A DNA stretch of 64,000 nucleotides from Prado023 sp963753075 (GCA_963753075.1 CAVWAR010000010.1:62001-126000), one strand, 5' to 3'; positions 17,843-29,404 are shown, counted from the first letter of the stretch. The notes: a model not told the origin generated them from the sequence alone. A program made the numbers and translations.

Positions 17843-18006
17843 GTGGGGTACCTCTCGGACGTTGGTCGGGTCCAGCGGGGGCAACTATTCCGCTTCCGGG
17901 CGGCACGTGCGCGTTGAGGTGGGCTTGGGGGCCTCGACAGCACCATACTGGCCTCCACAGGTCGCACATCCGTGCGTTCTGGCGCGAGACGAGATGAGGG
18001 GTAGAG

Positions 18007-18420
18007 GTGGGCGCAACGGCCGACGACGCCGATCAGGCATCGGCGTTGGCCAAGCAGTTGGGCATCAGCAAGGGGCAGGTTGTCCAGGAGATCGGGTACG
18101 ACACCGATACTGATGAACTTGTCGGCGATGCTGTGGTGGCGGCAACTGGGGAGCAAGGAGTCGACGAGGACTTCGACGGAGTGGTCGACGTTGTCCTGCT
18201 GTGGTGGCGTGAGGAGGACGGGGACCTCGCAGACGCACTGGTCGACGCGAAGGCGCCTCTGGCCGACAACGGTGTTGTCTGGCTCCTCTCGCCGAAGTTC
18301 GGGCGCCCAGGGGCTCTGGAACCGGCGGACATCGCCGACGCGGCAGCCACGTCAGGCATCCGGCGAACCACGTCGGTGAACCTCAGCCAGTGGGCGGGCG
18401 TGCGCCTCGTGTCCCGCTAG
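18007..18420 (+). CDS. DUF3052 family protein
   Basis: The 137-residue protein has the DUF3052 signature: ASALAKQLGISKGQVVQEIG, then DVVLLWWREEDGDLAD and a C-terminal SVNLSQWAGVRLV. The family is actinobacterial and has no established activity. It starts with GTG after GAGGGG and is divergent from aceE, 164 bases away, the usual arrangement in actinomycetes. A shared regulatory region is therefore likely. Confidence 0.85.
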   Translation: MGATADDADQASALAKQLGISKGQVVQEIGYDTDTDELVGDAVVAATGEQGVDEDFDGVVDVVLLWWREEDGDLADALVDAKAPLADNGVVWLLSPKFGRPGALEPADIADAAATSGIRRTTSVNLSQWAGVRLVSR

Positions 18421-18426
18421 TCCCGG

Positions 18427-18510
18427 GGGCTGGGAGGGGCTGGGCCGACCCAGGGCTGGGAGGGGCTGGGTAGGTCCGGGGCTGGCCGCGGCGGTCAGGG
18501 CTGGCCGCGG
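18427..18510. repeat. Two pairs of direct repeats between convergent genes
   Basis: An 18-mer GGGCTGGGAGGGGCTGGG occurs at 18427-18444 and 18453-18470. A 13-mer GGGCTGGCCGCGG occurs at 18479-18491 and 18498-18510. Together they fill the gap between the stop codons of DUF3052 and the MDMPI protein. The G-rich strand lies on plus and could form quadruplex structures. Confidence 0.7.
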
Positions 18511-18512
18511 AC

Positions 18513-19442
18513 TCAGCGGCGGAAGCCGAAGCGCCCCAGCAGCCCGCCCATCGCGTCGACCACCGTCAGCGCCCGTCCGATGGCGCCCATCGGCGGCACG
18601 CCCGGGATCCCGTCGAGCACGGGCGCCAAATGGATCAGCCCGGGCAGATCGCGCACGTGCAGCTCCCCCGTCCGGTACAGGTGCCCGACGTTCCCGCGCC
18701 CGCTGGTGGCGTCGATGAGCACCCTTGTGGGTGCCACCACCCCCGGGCCCATGTCCGGGTCCGAGGCCAGGTCGGTGGTGCGCCAGTGGCCGCCCCGGGC
18801 CCCCACGCCCGCGACCCGCGTCGGGGTCACCGCAAGGAACGAGCCGGTGAAGTGCTTGCGCCCCGCGAGCGCCCCAGTCGTGTCCATGAGCGCCGACAGG
18901 CCGACTTCCAGCAGCTCGTCGGGGGCTTCGGCGCCGCACTGCTCGAGGTCGAGGGCGGAGACGCTGAGCTGGTAGGTCATCGCGTTCATGACTGTGAGCA
19001 GGGGCAGGGGACCCAACGGCGACGAGGTGTGGACCAGCGCCCACGTGTCCGGCCCTTCGGAGGCCAACCACTCGGACGTTGTGGCCCGGGCCGCGGCCAG
19101 GCTGGCGAGGATGTCGTCGTAGGGCAGTTCCGCGGTCACGGTCCGGATCTGCTCGTCGACGGCGTCGGCGTCGTAGTAGTCGGCGTCGCCGTCATGGGCG
19201 TCGGCCAGCATGTCGTCGAGCGTGCGACCGAACTCCCACTGCCCCAGACGGCTGATCAGGTCCCGCGCGGTCCACCCCTGCTTGCGGGAGGGCGCGTCGG
19301 GGTCGACCTCGGCCGCAACACCCTCGAAGAGCTCCCATGCCCGGTCGATCGCTGTGGCCAGCTCCGCACGTTCTCCCGAGGCGAGGCCGTGCTCGTGCTC
19401 GTCTGGTTCGAGGCCGGGTGGCAGGGGGTGGGGGTCGGTCAT
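18513..19442 (-). CDS. MDMPI/DinB-fold mycothiol-type protein
   Basis: The 309-residue product carries an N-terminal maleylpyruvate-isomerase-like four-helix bundle (residues about 25-190), with ATAIDRAWELFEGVAAEVD, the GWTARDLISRLGQWEFGR segment near the first metal/thiol site, and NAMTYQLSVSALDLEQC. The C-terminal part (about 195-309) resembles the sterol-carrier-like tail of these proteins. Related enzymes use mycothiol as cofactor, but the substrate of this one is unknown. The gene is divergent from an AhpE-type peroxiredoxin, and a perfect inverted repeat lies between the two starts. Redox-linked expression is a reasonable inference. Confidence 0.75.
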   Translation of the reverse strand: MTDPHPLPPGLEPDEHEHGLASGERAELATAIDRAWELFEGVAAEVDPDAPSRKQGWTARDLISRLGQWEFGRTLDDMLADAHDGDADYYDADAVDEQIRTVTAELPYDDILASLAAARATTSEWLASEGPDTWALVHTSSPLGPLPLLTVMNAMTYQLSVSALDLEQCGAEAPDELLEVGLSALMDTTGALAGRKHFTGSFLAVTPTRVAGVGARGGHWRTTDLASDPDMGPGVVAPTRVLIDATSGRGNVGHLYRTGELHVRDLPGLIHLAPVLDGIPGVPPMGAIGRALTVVDAMGGLLGRFGFRR

Positions 19443-19446
19443 TGGG

Positions 19447-19474
19447 CAATCCTGCCCCGGGGGCGGCAGGATTG
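19447..19474. promoter_or_regulatory. 10-bp perfect inverted repeat between divergent starts
   Basis: CAATCCTGCC (19447-19456) and GGCAGGATTG (19465-19474) flank an 8-base centre. The repeat begins four bases upstream of the MDMPI start codon on the minus strand, so as RNA it would hide the ribosome site. As DNA it could be an operator shared with the peroxiredoxin gene. Confidence 0.55.
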
Positions 19475-19511
19475 GCGCTCTGAGTCGTCCAGTCGCCCAG
19501 GAGGTTCTGAG

Positions 19512-19970
19512 ATGTCGGTCACGGTCGGTCAGATGGCACCTGACTTCACCGTCGTGAATCAGCGTGGGGAGGACGTCACCCTGTCTGGGCTCCGCGGACG
19601 CAAGGTGGTCCTGGTCTTCTTCCCCTTCGCCTTCTCGCCGCTGTGCACCTCGGAGATGTGCGACCTGCGGGACCGCCGCGGCGACTTCGACGACGACACG
19701 GTGCTGCTGGGGATCTCGGTGGACACCAAGTACGCCCTCCGAGTGTTCGCCGAGCAGGAAGGCCTGGGCTTCGACCTTCTCAGCGACTTCTGGCCGCACG
19801 GCGCCGTGGCCCAGGAGTACGGGGTCTTCCTGCCCGATGCGGGGGGCAAAGCCACGCGCGCGACCTTCGTGATCGATCGCGAGGGCGTCGTGCGCTGGGC
19901 GCTCGTCAACGGCCCCGGGGAGCCTCGTGATCCGGCCGACTACCGGGCGGCCCTGGCCGACCTGCCGTAG
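19512..19970 (+). CDS. ahpE: AhpE-type peroxiredoxin
   Basis: The 152-residue protein is a thioredoxin-fold peroxidase that reduces hydroperoxides. The peroxidatic cysteine is C45 in FAFSPLCTSEMC, the same position as in mycobacterial AhpE. A further cysteine at 50 is not part of the usual 1-Cys pattern and may alter the reduction route. The fold ends with RATFVIDREGVVRWALV. AGGAGG lies seven bases before the ATG. It is divergent from the mycothiol-type MDMPI gene, and mycobacterial AhpE can be reduced by mycothiol and mycoredoxin, so a functional link is plausible. Confidence 0.85.
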   Translation: MSVTVGQMAPDFTVVNQRGEDVTLSGLRGRKVVLVFFPFAFSPLCTSEMCDLRDRRGDFDDDTVLLGISVDTKYALRVFAEQEGLGFDLLSDFWPHGAVAQEYGVFLPDAGGKATRATFVIDREGVVRWALVNGPGEPRDPADYRAALADLP

Positions 19971-20117
19971 GCCGCCCGGCGTCAGTTCGCCCGGTGCGCC
20001 GCACGCTGGGGGCTGCCGTCCTCGGCGGGACCTTCGACTCTCACGACGTTCGTCGAGAGGCCTAGTGTCAGATCGGGATCCCACATCGAGGTCTCGAGAG
20101 CAGGCGGGGTGGTGGGC

Positions 20118-21635
20118 ATGTTCCACAGGTTCCTGATGTACGCGTTCACGCTTGTGGTGGCCACCGTTGGGCTCACCTCCGTGAGCCCAACGGTGCAGGC
20201 AGAGGTTGGGGCGGCAGCTGCCGCACCGATGGCGGTGCCGTTCGACTTCGATGGTGATGGGTACGCGGACCTCGCTGTGGGAGCGCCCGGTGAGGATGTT
20301 GGCTCGATCCGGGATGCAGGCATCGTCCAGGTGCTCTACGGGTCGGCCTCGGGCCTCACTGCGCGTGATCAGATCTGGCAGCAGAACAAGAAGGGGATCA
20401 AGGGCAAGGCAGAGCGCGAGGATCAGTTCGGCGCGGTGACGGCCTCCGGTGACTTCGACGGCGACGGGTTCGCCGACCTGGCGATCGGCATTCCCGCGGA
20501 GGACCTCGGCGGCAAGCCGAACGTGGGTGCGGTCCAGGTGCTGTACGGGAGTCCGGGCGGCCTCACTGCCCGCGATCAGTTGTGGCACCAGGGCAGGGCG
20601 GGCGTACCGGGTGCCAACGAGGCGGGTGACCTGTTCGGCCAGACCCTGGGTGTCGGTGACTTCGACGGTGATGGTCGGGCGGACCTGTCCATCGGGGTGG
20701 GGGAGAGGTTCGCGGGCTCGTCGAGTTCCGGACGGTTCGTCGTCCTTCGCGGGACGCCCTCGGGGCTGACGGCCGCGGGTGTTCAGTCATGGAACCCGGC
20801 ATCGCTCTACACGGTGCGACCCGCCGAATGGACCAACCAGGTGGTCGCTGACTTCAACGACGATGGCCGCGATGACCTGGCGCTCATCCCGTACGACATC
20901 GAGGGCAATGCAATGCTCGTCCTGGCGGGCAGCCCGTCCGGGCTGTCGAGCGCGGGCATGCAGGTACTGCCGGGATCCGACATGGGCCTGCGGGAGCCGT
21001 TCGGTGGGTACGGCCTGCGTGGGGCAGCGGGTGACTTCAACGGCGATGGCCGCGACGACCTGGCGATGCTGTCCGGTGATCCGGACCACCGCGGGGCGCG
21101 CACGCTGGTGGTGCTGAACGCAGGACCTGGTGGCTTCGTGGCAACGAGCGCGCAGCTCTGGCACCTGCATGCGGGGATCCCTGTTGTCGCCGAGCGGAAT
21201 GAGGCCTCCGTGGCTGAGGAGCACTGCTCCGAGTTCGGCTTCGGGATCGCGGCTGGCGACCTCACCGGCGATGGCGCAGCAGACCTGGCCGTTGCATCGA
21301 AGAGGTCGGATGGTCCGTCAACGTGGTCGGTGTGCCCCCAGACTGATGATGCGGTCTACGTCTTCGTCGGGTCGGCTGGCGGGCTGAGGGCGACGAACCT
21401 GATGCTCACAGGCCAGCAGGAGGGTGCTCAACTCCGGGTTCTGGGCACTCGCGGGGCCCCCGCGTGGCTGGCGATCGGGCGGGCGTCCGATGTCGGCTCT
21501 GTCTTCGCGGCCGGCGAGGTCACTGTCGTGCCGGGAGCCGCCCAGGGTGTGGTGCCCGCCCAGGGTCAGGAGTGGAACCAGAACTCGCCAGGCATCAAGG
21601 GCGCAGCTGAGGCGAAGGACCGCTGGGGCGGGTGA
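20118..21635 (+). CDS. Secreted FG-GAP repeat protein
   Basis: After a signal peptide (residues about 1-28, FHRFLMYAFTLVVATVGLTS), the protein is a chain of FG-GAP/VCBS repeats as in integrin alpha propellers. Six calcium-loop motifs are visible, including DFDGDGYADLAVGAPGED, DFDGDGFADLAIGIPAED, DFNGDGRDDLAMLSGD and DLTGDGAADLAVA. Each loop is of the DxDxDG type that binds calcium. The product is probably extracellular and involved in adhesion or polymer binding; no enzymatic domain is seen. The last repeat breaks off after IKGAAEAKDRWGG, so the propeller may lack its final blade. The ATG at 20118 is favoured, but a GTG at 20109 is possible. Confidence 0.8.
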   Translation: MFHRFLMYAFTLVVATVGLTSVSPTVQAEVGAAAAAPMAVPFDFDGDGYADLAVGAPGEDVGSIRDAGIVQVLYGSASGLTARDQIWQQNKKGIKGKAEREDQFGAVTASGDFDGDGFADLAIGIPAEDLGGKPNVGAVQVLYGSPGGLTARDQLWHQGRAGVPGANEAGDLFGQTLGVGDFDGDGRADLSIGVGERFAGSSSSGRFVVLRGTPSGLTAAGVQSWNPASLYTVRPAEWTNQVVADFNDDGRDDLALIPYDIEGNAMLVLAGSPSGLSSAGMQVLPGSDMGLREPFGGYGLRGAAGDFNGDGRDDLAMLSGDPDHRGARTLVVLNAGPGGFVATSAQLWHLHAGIPVVAERNEASVAEEHCSEFGFGIAAGDLTGDGAADLAVASKRSDGPSTWSVCPQTDDAVYVFVGSAGGLRATNLMLTGQQEGAQLRVLGTRGAPAWLAIGRASDVGSVFAAGEVTVVPGAAQGVVPAQGQEWNQNSPGIKGAAEAKDRWGG

Positions 21636-21653
21636 CGTGAAGCGGGTGACGCT

Positions 21654-21682
21654 TTGGTCCTTGCGCCCGGGATGCGTACGCT
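21654..21682 (+). promoter_or_regulatory. Promoter of tRNA-Val
   Basis: TTGGTC (21654-21659) and TACGCT (21677-21682) are separated by 17 bases, and the -10 element ends seven bases before the tRNA. The spacing fits a housekeeping sigma factor. Confidence 0.65.
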
Positions 21683-21689
21683 TGCCCGC

Positions 21690-21762
21690 GGGCCCGTGGC
21701 GCAGCTGGTAGCGCAACCCGCTTACACCGGGTAGGTCGTCGGTTCGAGCCCGGCCGGGCCCA
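21690..21762 (+). tRNA. tRNA-Val (anticodon TAC)
   Basis: The cloverleaf reads GGGCCCG acceptor, GCGC/GCGC D stem, ACCCG-CTTACAC-CGGGT anticodon arm, GTCGG-TTCGAGC-CCGGC T arm and CGGGCCC, with discriminator A at 21762. The anticodon TAC reads GUA and, by wobble, GUG valine codons. CCA is not encoded. Confidence 0.93.
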
Positions 21763-21764
21763 CC

Positions 21765-21820
21765 GAACGCCGGGCCGCGTGGCCACCCGTGAGAACGCCG
21801 GGCCGCGTGGCCACCCGTGA
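21765..21820. repeat. Perfect 28-bp tandem duplication
   Basis: A 28-base unit starting GAACGCCGGGCCGCGTGG occurs at 21765-21792 and again, unchanged, at 21793-21820, directly after tRNA-Val. The two copies are identical, which points to a recent duplication. Confidence 0.9.
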
Positions 21821-21912
21821 CTGCGGTCCTCGTCAACCCGGGGCCTGCTGCGGTGCGGTCACCCACTCGGCGGGTCCCGCGCGCATACCATCGCGTGGGG
21901 CGAGGAGGGCCG

Positions 21913-23646
21913 ATGACCGAGGACGAGGCTGATCACGCGAAGGGCGCCGTGGACGAGGCTGATCACGCGAAGGGCGCCGTGAGCGAGTCCACCGCGCTGC
22001 CTCCGACGGACGGCGCGGCGCGCCCGGGTAGCGGACGAACTCCGCCCTACTGGGTGAACCCGGCCACCGTCAAGGGGGTCCTGGCCATCTTGGTGGGGCT
22101 CAGCCTTCTCTACGCGCCCCAGATCTCGGAATCGCTGCTGCAGGTGGTCCTGGGGCTGGGCCTGATCGTCGCCGGCCTGTCGGACCTGTGGTTCAAGATC
22201 CGACGTGATCAGCGGACGAGATTCAGTGGAGCTCTTGAGGCCTTCGCCGCGGTCGCTGCTGGGATCGGGTTGCTCACGTGGCCAGCGGCGACGATTGGCG
22301 TCATCGGGCTCATCCTGGCCCTCTACCTCCTCGCCCGCGGTGCGGTGGTGGTCATCCGCTCCCTGCGGCAACGTCGGCACAACACGAACTGGAAGCTCGA
22401 CTTCTCCCGCGGCTCGCTCCTGCTGGCCCTGGGCCTGATCGCGGTCGTCATTCCCAGCGCGGTCCTGGTCGGCTTCACCGTGTTCCTGGCCGCGATGGCG
22501 GTGGTTGTCGGCGGGGTCATGCTCAGCTACGGGCTGCGTCCCAGGTCCGCAGATGAATCCGCCGATATCGATGCGGAGTCCGTCTCCTACATCATGGTCA
22601 ACTGGATAGCGGATCTCGACGTCGGGGATCCCCGCCGTGACGAGATCGGGGATGCCCTGTTCTTCGAGCAGCCGAGCCAGGTGGCCAAGCTGACCTCGTG
22701 GTGGGTCATGCTCCTGCTGTCCGTGGCGATCGCCACGTTCGGGATCATGCAGGACTCCACCGCGGTCGTGATCGGCGCCATGCTGATTGCGCCGCTGATG
22801 ACCCCGATCCTCGGCTCGGCAGCGGCGATCGTCAACGCGTGGCCCGGGCGCCTGAAGAACTCGATCATCCTGGTCGTCCTCGGCGTGGTGGCGGCCGTCG
22901 GATTGGCGTTCATCATCGGCCAGTGGCTGCCGACGATCGTCCCACTGGCAACCAATTCGCAGATCACCTCACGTGTCAGCCCGAACCTGATCGACATGCT
23001 CATCGCCCTGGCGGCGGGAGCCGCGGGTGCCTACGCGAGCGTCGATCGGCGGGTCTCGTCGTCGATCGCCGGCGTGGCAATCGCCGTGGCCCTGGTGCCG
23101 CCGCTGGGCGTTGTTGGGCTCGAGCTCCAGGCACAGGAGTTCTCGAACGCCTCAGGCGCCTTCCTGCTGTTCCTCACCAACTTCGTGTCGATCATCCTGG
23201 CGGCGATCCTCGTGTTCCTCCTCACCGGGTATGCCGACCTCAAGAGGCTCAGGGCGAACCGGGACGCCTTCGGCGCCGGGCTGCGCACGGTCCTGTTCGC
23301 CGCGCTCCTGATCCTGGTGCCGCTGGTCTTCACTGGCCAAGGGGTGATCTCCTCGGCCAGTCGCCAGGCATCGGCACAGGAGGCGGTGGCGGAGTGGTTG
23401 GGCGAGGACTCGACCCTGGACACTGTCCGGGTCACGGTCGACGACCTCGCCGTGGACGTGCTGCTCAGCGGCAACGGTACGGTCCCGCCGCTGTCCGGGC
23501 TCGAGGCGGACCTCACGGAGGCCTTCGGCAGCCCTGCGTCGATCCGGGTGGAGTACATCCCGGCCGAGGTCCTGATCTACACGCCTGAGGACGGGCTGAC
23601 CCAGTACGGCGTCCCCACGCTGGCCCCGGATCCGTCGGCCAACTGA
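21913..23646 (+). CDS. DUF389 membrane protein with DUF308-like N-domain
   Basis: The protein of 577 residues has two membrane modules. Residues about 45-200 resemble the HdeD/DUF308 repeat, with ILVGLSLLYAPQ and SRGSLLLALGLIAVVIP. Residues about 235-470 are DUF389 (TIGR00341), with SWWVMLLLSVAIATFGIMQD, AVVIGAMLIAPLMTPILG and VAIAVALVPPLGVVGLEL. A periplasmic-type soluble tail follows. The family has no proven activity. The ATG at 21913 is preferred because GGAGG lies five bases upstream. The first residues contain a perfect in-frame 10-residue duplication (DEADHAKGAV). Confidence 0.8.
   Translation: MTEDEADHAKGAVDEADHAKGAVSESTALPPTDGAARPGSGRTPPYWVNPATVKGVLAILVGLSLLYAPQISESLLQVVLGLGLIVAGLSDLWFKIRRDQRTRFSGALEAFAAVAAGIGLLTWPAATIGVIGLILALYLLARGAVVVIRSLRQRRHNTNWKLDFSRGSLLLALGLIAVVIPSAVLVGFTVFLAAMAVVVGGVMLSYGLRPRSADESADIDAESVSYIMVNWIADLDVGDPRRDEIGDALFFEQPSQVAKLTSWWVMLLLSVAIATFGIMQDSTAVVIGAMLIAPLMTPILGSAAAIVNAWPGRLKNSIILVVLGVVAAVGLAFIIGQWLPTIVPLATNSQITSRVSPNLIDMLIALAAGAAGAYASVDRRVSSSIAGVAIAVALVPPLGVVGLELQAQEFSNASGAFLLFLTNFVSIILAAILVFLLTGYADLKRLRANRDAFGAGLRTVLFAALLILVPLVFTGQGVISSASRQASAQEAVAEWLGEDSTLDTVRVTVDDLAVDVLLSGNGTVPPLSGLEADLTEAFGSPASIRVEYIPAEVLIYTPEDGLTQYGVPTLAPDPSAN
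21921..21980 (+). repeat. In-frame 30-bp tandem duplication
   Basis: The 30-base unit starting GGACGAGGCTGATCACGCG occurs twice without a gap (21921-21950, 21951-21980) and encodes DEADHAKGAV twice at the N terminus of the DUF389 protein. The copies are identical. Confidence 0.9.
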
Positions 23647-23707
23647 CGGACCCGGACTGGGACCAATGTCCCTACCGATTGGGGTTCTCGGCTGATAGAG
23701 CGGATGT

Positions 23708-25539
<1,832 letters not shown>

Positions 25540-25543
<4 letters not shown>

Positions 25544-26546
25544 GCGCCGAACAGACCCTCGACATGAGGCTGCTGCGCGACATGCTCCTGGTGCGCAGAT
25601 TCGAGGAGCGCTGCGTCGAGCTGTACAGCGCCGGCTCGATCCGCGGCTTCCTGCACGTCTACATCGGGGAGGAGGCCGTGGCCACCGGCGTGATGTCCGC
25701 GCTGCGCGACGACGACGCGATTGTCGCCACCTATCGCGAGCACGGGCACGCACTGCTCAAGGGCATGTCCGCCCGTTCGGTCATGGCTGAGATGTTCGGG
25801 CGGGTGACCGGATGCTGCCGCGGTCGCGGCGGATCGATGCACCTGTTCGATGCCACGACCCGGTTCTACGGCGGCAACGCCATCGTGGGCGGGGGGCTGC
25901 CGATGGCGGTCGGGCTCGCGCTGGCAGACAGGATGTCCGGCCGGGACCGGGTCACCGTGTGCTTCTTCGGCGAGGGTGCGATGGCCGAGGGCGAGTTCCA
26001 CGAGTCGATCAATCTGGCCGCAGTCTGGGGGCTGCCGGTGCTGTTCGTCTGTGAGAACAACCTGTACGCGATGGGCACCGCGCTGGCTCGGTCGGAGTCC
26101 GAGACGAACCTCTCGGTGAAGGCCGCCGCCTACGAGGTGCCGGCGTGGTCGGTGGACGGGATGGACGTCCGCGCGGTCGCAGCAACGGCGGGCCGGGCTG
26201 TCGAGGCCATCCGCGCCGGAGGGGGACCGCACTTCCTCGAGGCACGCACGTTCCGCTTCCGGGCACACTCCATGTTCGACCCTGAGCGCTACCGCGAACG
26301 GTCCGAGGTGGACGCGTGGAAGGAGCACGACCCGATCCAGTCGCTGCGTGACCTGATGACCGCCGATGGCGTGCTCACGGATGCCGATGTCGAGGCGATG
26401 GAGTCCGAGATCGGGGCGATCGTCGACGACGCCGCGGCCTTCGCGGAGTCCTCACCGGACGAGGATGTGGCCGACCTGGAGCTCTTCGTGCACAGCCCGG
26501 ACAGCTCGGTCGTGGTACGGGCATCCGAGCGGGAGGTGGTGAGGAC

Positions 26547-26550
<4 letters not shown>
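25540..26550 (+). CDS. pdhA: 2-Oxoacid dehydrogenase E1 alpha (PDH/acetoin type)
   Basis: The 336-residue subunit binds thiamine diphosphate and, with E1 beta, decarboxylates a 2-oxoacid (or acetoin). The ThDP motif is CFFGEGAMAEGEFHES followed by VLFVCENNLYAMGT. YREHGHALLKGMSARSVMAE and CCRGRGGSMHLF are typical of pyruvate and acetoin dehydrogenases rather than branched-chain ones. It overlaps acsA and the E1 beta gene by four bases on each side (ATGA), so translation of all three is probably coupled. Substrate is inferred as pyruvate or acetoin; sequence alone does not decide. Confidence 0.85.
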
Positions 26551-27590
<1,040 letters not shown>

Positions 27591-27593
27591 GCC

Positions 27594-29120
27594 ATGGGCG
27601 AGTTCCGGATGCCCTCGCTCGGGGCCGACATGGACGTCGGCACGATCGTGGAGTGGCTCGTCGGTCCCGGTGACGCGATCAAGCGCGGCCAGATCGTGGC
27701 CGTGGTCGACACCGCGAAGGCGGCGATCGAGATCGAGGCGTTCGAGAACGGCGTCATCGAGGAGCTGCTGATCGGCACGGGTGTCCAAGTACCCGTCGGG
27801 ACGCCGCTGGCGATCATCGGCGCATCAGTGCCCGGAGCAGTGGCTGAGCGAGGAACCGCCGGGTCCGCGGACGGCCACCGGCCGCCCACCTCGGCGGCGG
27901 CCACCCCCGAGTCGGTGCCAGCGGGGACCGCCACGACCAGCACGCAGCGGTCGACGCCCCCGGAGCACGAGCTGGCCACACCGCCCGTGCGGCACCTGGC
28001 CCACCAGCTCGGCGTTGACCTCACCGCGATCGCGGGCACCGGCACCGGCGGCCACATCACCCACGACGACGTGGTGCACGCGACCCCGTCGAGCCCACCC
28101 CGCGAGGTGCTGATCTCGGGGGGCTCTAGCCCCGCAGACGAGGAGCGTGCGCCGGCGGGGGCCAGCGAACGAGCAGCGCGCGACGTTGATGGCGGCGGGG
28201 GAGGGCGGCTGCGGGTGACGCCGCGGGCTCGGCGGATTGCGGCGGAACGGGGGGTGGACCTCGCCGATCTGGGATCGCCGGGGTCCGCCGTCGTGACCGG
28301 ATCCGTCATCGAGCGCACGGCCGAGGCAGGGGCCGCTGCCGGGCAGGCGGCCGAGTCGCAGGCCAGCGAGGCGCAGGCCGGCGCCTCTCCTGGCACCGAG
28401 ACCCACAAGCGGGCGCCCACCCCAGCCGCCGCGTCGGGCGGCAGCGCAGCCGACCGGAAGGCGGCGATGCGCACCGCCATCGCGAACCTGATGTCGCGGG
28501 CGAACGCCGAGATCCCGCACTACTACGTCTCGCAGACCATGGACCTGCAGACGGCGCTGGCGTGGCTGACCGACCACAACGACGACCTCCCGGCAGCTCG
28601 ACGAGTCCTGCCGGCGGCGCTGTTCCTGCGGGCCACGGCCCTGGCTGCCGTCGCGGTGCCCGACCTGAACGGGCACTGGGTGGACGGCGAGCTGCACCCG
28701 TGCGACCACGTGGACCTCGGCGTTGCTGTTGCTACCAGGGGTGGTGGCCTGGTGACCCCGGCGATCCCCGACGCGGCGGACCTGCGCATCGACGACCTCA
28801 TGGCTGCCATGCTCGATCTCGTGGGTCGGGCCAGGCGCGGCAAGCTGCGTCAGGCGCAGATGGCCGGGGCGAGCGTCACCGTGAGCAGCCTCGGGGAGAC
28901 CGGCCCGGACGCGTTGTACGGCGTCATCTTCCCGCCGCAGGTCGCCCTGGTCGGGGTGGGCGGGATCGTCGAGCGCCCCTGGGCGGTCGACGGCATGCTC
29001 ACGGTCCGTCCCACCGCGACGATCACCCTGGCCGCCGACCATCGCGCGAGCGACGGGCGAACGGCGTCGGCCTTCCTCGCCACGTTCGCCCACGCCCTGC
29101 AGAACCCGGAGGAACTGTGA
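27594..29120 (+). CDS. pdhC: Dihydrolipoamide acyltransferase E2
   Basis: The 508-residue core subunit takes the acyl group from E1 on its lipoyl arm and transfers it to CoA. One lipoyl domain is at residues 1-78 with the lipoylated K42 in VVDTAKAAIEIEA. Two peripheral subunit-binding domains follow: TPPVRHLAHQLGVDLTAIAG (about 123-160) and LRVTPRARRIAAERGVDLAD (about 203-240). Most E2 proteins have one. Long Ala/Glu-rich linkers separate the parts. The catalytic domain (about 285-508) ends with DHRASDGRTAS, whose His and Asp form the HxxxDG active site. No E3 gene is adjacent, so lipoamide dehydrogenase must come from elsewhere. Confidence 0.87.
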   Translation: MGEFRMPSLGADMDVGTIVEWLVGPGDAIKRGQIVAVVDTAKAAIEIEAFENGVIEELLIGTGVQVPVGTPLAIIGASVPGAVAERGTAGSADGHRPPTSAAATPESVPAGTATTSTQRSTPPEHELATPPVRHLAHQLGVDLTAIAGTGTGGHITHDDVVHATPSSPPREVLISGGSSPADEERAPAGASERAARDVDGGGGGRLRVTPRARRIAAERGVDLADLGSPGSAVVTGSVIERTAEAGAAAGQAAESQASEAQAGASPGTETHKRAPTPAAASGGSAADRKAAMRTAIANLMSRANAEIPHYYVSQTMDLQTALAWLTDHNDDLPAARRVLPAALFLRATALAAVAVPDLNGHWVDGELHPCDHVDLGVAVATRGGGLVTPAIPDAADLRIDDLMAAMLDLVGRARRGKLRQAQMAGASVTVSSLGETGPDALYGVIFPPQVALVGVGGIVERPWAVDGMLTVRPTATITLAADHRASDGRTASAFLATFAHALQNPEEL

Positions 29121-29362
29121 ACACCGACCGCGCACGTGACGTCATCATCGAGGCTGTGGGCCAGGTTGCCCCTGACGTCGAACCCGAGAAGCTCGATCCG
29201 ACCCTGTCGATCCGCGACCAGGCGGATCTGGACTCCGTGGACTTCCTCGAGCTCGTCGCCCAACTGGCTGAGGTGCTGCACGCGGACATCCCGCAGGCGG
29301 ACTACGACCAGCTGGAGACGATCGACCTGGCGGTGGCCTATCTGGGACCGCGACTGGACTGA
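29117..29362 (+). CDS. Acyl carrier protein
   Basis: The 81-residue acidic protein has the four-helix acyl carrier layout. The phosphopantetheine serine is S40 in DLDSVDFLELV, in place of the usual DSL. It starts with a GTG that overlaps the E2 stop (GTGA), so it is translated with the dehydrogenase. It is unlike the housekeeping fatty-acid carrier, which sits with fabD/fabF. A carrier in this place could accept an acetyl or acyl group made by the upstream synthetase or E2; this is inference. Confidence 0.82.
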   Translation: MNTDRARDVIIEAVGQVAPDVEPEKLDPTLSIRDQADLDSVDFLELVAQLAEVLHADIPQADYDQLETIDLAVAYLGPRLD

Positions 29363-29404
29363 GCGCCGAGGCCCAGTTCGGCCTGCACGAGGGCAGGGCC
29401 CCCC

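Noticed and set aside
18427..18470. The G-rich repeats as a riboswitch or T-box leader
   Set aside because: They lie between two converging stop codons, not upstream of a gene, and lack any conserved riboswitch core.
18513..20588. A 691-codon minus-strand frame crossing the peroxiredoxin and FG-GAP gene starts
   Set aside because: Only the part up to 19442 shows a known family (MDMPI). The rest is antisense to the well-supported ahpE and FG-GAP genes and has no recognisable sequence.
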